Of a stretch of DNA of 64,000 bases, positions 63,346 to 64,000 are shown piece after piece (the first letter of the stretch is position 1; every line of letters starts with the position of its first letter). The notes under the pieces are model-generated. The model did no database searches, was not told the DNA's origin, and saw nothing but the letters and a program-made list of their open reading frames with translations. The stretch spans positions 434,001 through 498,000 of the forward strand of contig NZ_CAJIMS010000001.1 in assembly GCF_905175375.1 (NCBI RefSeq), read 5' to 3'. A program made the position numbers and the translations under genes. This DNA comes from Chryseobacterium aquaeductus. Its GTDB lineage: Bacteria; Bacteroidota; Bacteroidia; Flavobacteriales; Weeksellaceae.

Positions 63346-64000
63346 ATGACTTCACAGGAAATACGCCAACAGTTTTTAGACTATTTTAAAAGTAAAAACC
63401 ACCTTATCGTTCCTTCAGCGCCTATCGTGCTGAAAGATGATCCTACGCTGATGTTTTCCAATTCCGGAATGACGCAGTTCAAAGATTTTTTCTTAGGATA
63501 TAAAACTCCGACTGCCCCGAGAATTGCCGATACGCAAAAGTGTCTGAGAGTTTCCGGAAAGCACAATGATTTAGATGATGTGGGTCGTGATACGTATCAC
63601 CACACGATGTTTGAAATGTTGGGGAACTGGTCTTTCGGTGATTATTTCAAAAAAGAAGCCATCTCGTGGGCTTGGGAATTGCTGACAGAAGTGTACGGAA
63701 TTCCTAAAGAAAATTTGTACGTAACCATTTTTGAAGGCGACGAAAAAGAAAATTTGGAAAGAGATACTGAAGCTTATGATTTGTGGAAACAGTTTGTTTC
63801 TGAAGACAGAATCATCAACGGAAACAAAAAAGATAATTTTTGGGAAATGGGCGCAAGCGGACCTTGCGGACCATGTTCAGAAATCCATGTAGATTTAAGA
63901 ACTCCTGAGGAAAAAGCTAAGATTTCCGGTTTGGAATTGGTGAACAATGATCATCCTCAGGTTGTAGAAATCTGGAATCTCGTCTTCATGCAGTTCAACA
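63346..64000 (+). CDS. alaS: Alanine-tRNA ligase, N-terminal part
   Basis: Class II synthetase charging tRNA-Ala; 218 residues are in the window and the rest lies beyond base 64000. The opening [49 protein letters not shown] and [16 protein letters not shown] are AlaRS class II motifs. [19 protein letters not shown] is diagnostic. The spacer just before the ATG is made of CCAAAAGC-type near-repeats. Confidence 0.96.
   Translation, partial: MTSQEIRQQFLDYFKSKNHLIVPSAPIVLKDDPTLMFSNSGMTQFKDFFLGYKTPTAPRIADTQKCLRVSGKHNDLDDVGRDTYHHTMFEMLGNWSFGDYFKKEAISWAWELLTEVYGIPKENLYVTIFEGDEKENLERDTEAYDLWKQFVSEDRIINGNKKDNFWEMGASGPCGPCSEIHVDLRTPEEKAKISGLELVNNDHPQVVEIWNLVFMQFN

Overview
The window reads as chromosome of a flavobacterium close to Chryseobacterium (Weeksellaceae, Bacteroidota). 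The sequence is AT-rich. Many genes carry the Bacteroidota -7 box TAnnTTTG rather than TATAAT, and Shine-Dalgarno sequences are weak or absent. Gene content includes a SusC/SusD pair, a GSCFA protein, S46 and M16 peptidases and a type IX secretion sorting domain. The assignment rests on these features and on protein resemblance, not on a database search.

Layout. 1-7458 (minus strand): chromosome partition and housekeeping run parA-parB-DUF5683-dapB-lepB-lepB paralogue-wbqC-S8 protease (cut by the window edge). 7627-10087 (minus): TonB and purA. 10271-11525 (plus): an AT-rich two-gene module, an unrecognised 260-aa protein overlapping a PIN-domain protein, which resembles a toxin-antitoxin pair. 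11812-16168 (plus): hpt, adk, obgE, a DUF6438 lipoprotein and an RhlE-type helicase with a structured leader. 16204-24172 (minus): methyltransferase, TatD, DUF4269, GSCFA, polyprenyl synthase, Pit phosphate transporter plus DUF47 partner, and a second DEAD-box helicase. 24449-29554: DUF2461, then a small surface-glycan group (FkbM methyltransferase, flippase, two glycosyltransferases). 29582-32077 (minus): aspA and a peptidoglycan amidase. 32214-32494 (plus): tRNA-Ser, tRNA-Pro, tRNA-Arg. 32542-35781 (minus): two small envelope proteins, prmA and an SDR oxidoreductase.

35941-43013 (minus) is the most coherent accessory locus: SusC, SusD, a calcineurin-type phosphoesterase and a glycerophosphodiester phosphodiesterase. 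Upstream of SusC are five GTTNAA-type words spaced exactly 11 bp apart, the architecture of a Pho box. I read it as a phosphate-starvation system that imports and cleaves organophosphates. 43191-51270 (plus): ligA, a secreted leucine-rich-repeat protein, MgtC and a DPP11-type dipeptidyl-peptidase. 51342-54221 (minus): M16 peptidase. 54698-56231 (plus): YdeI family protein and a lipoprotein esterase. 56274-59651 (minus): DedA, prfB and an AAA ATPase with an altered Walker A motif. 59745-60038: 42 uninterrupted heptamer repeats. 60114-61861 (plus): ABC transporter. 61973-62650 (minus): msrA. 62855-63102: a nested inverted-repeat element. 63346 to the end (plus): start of alaS.

The candidates that most merit follow-up are the Pho-box SusCD/phosphoesterase locus, the PIN-domain pair, the heptamer array between divergent genes, and two paralogues with altered catalytic residues (the second signal peptidase and the AAA ATPase).
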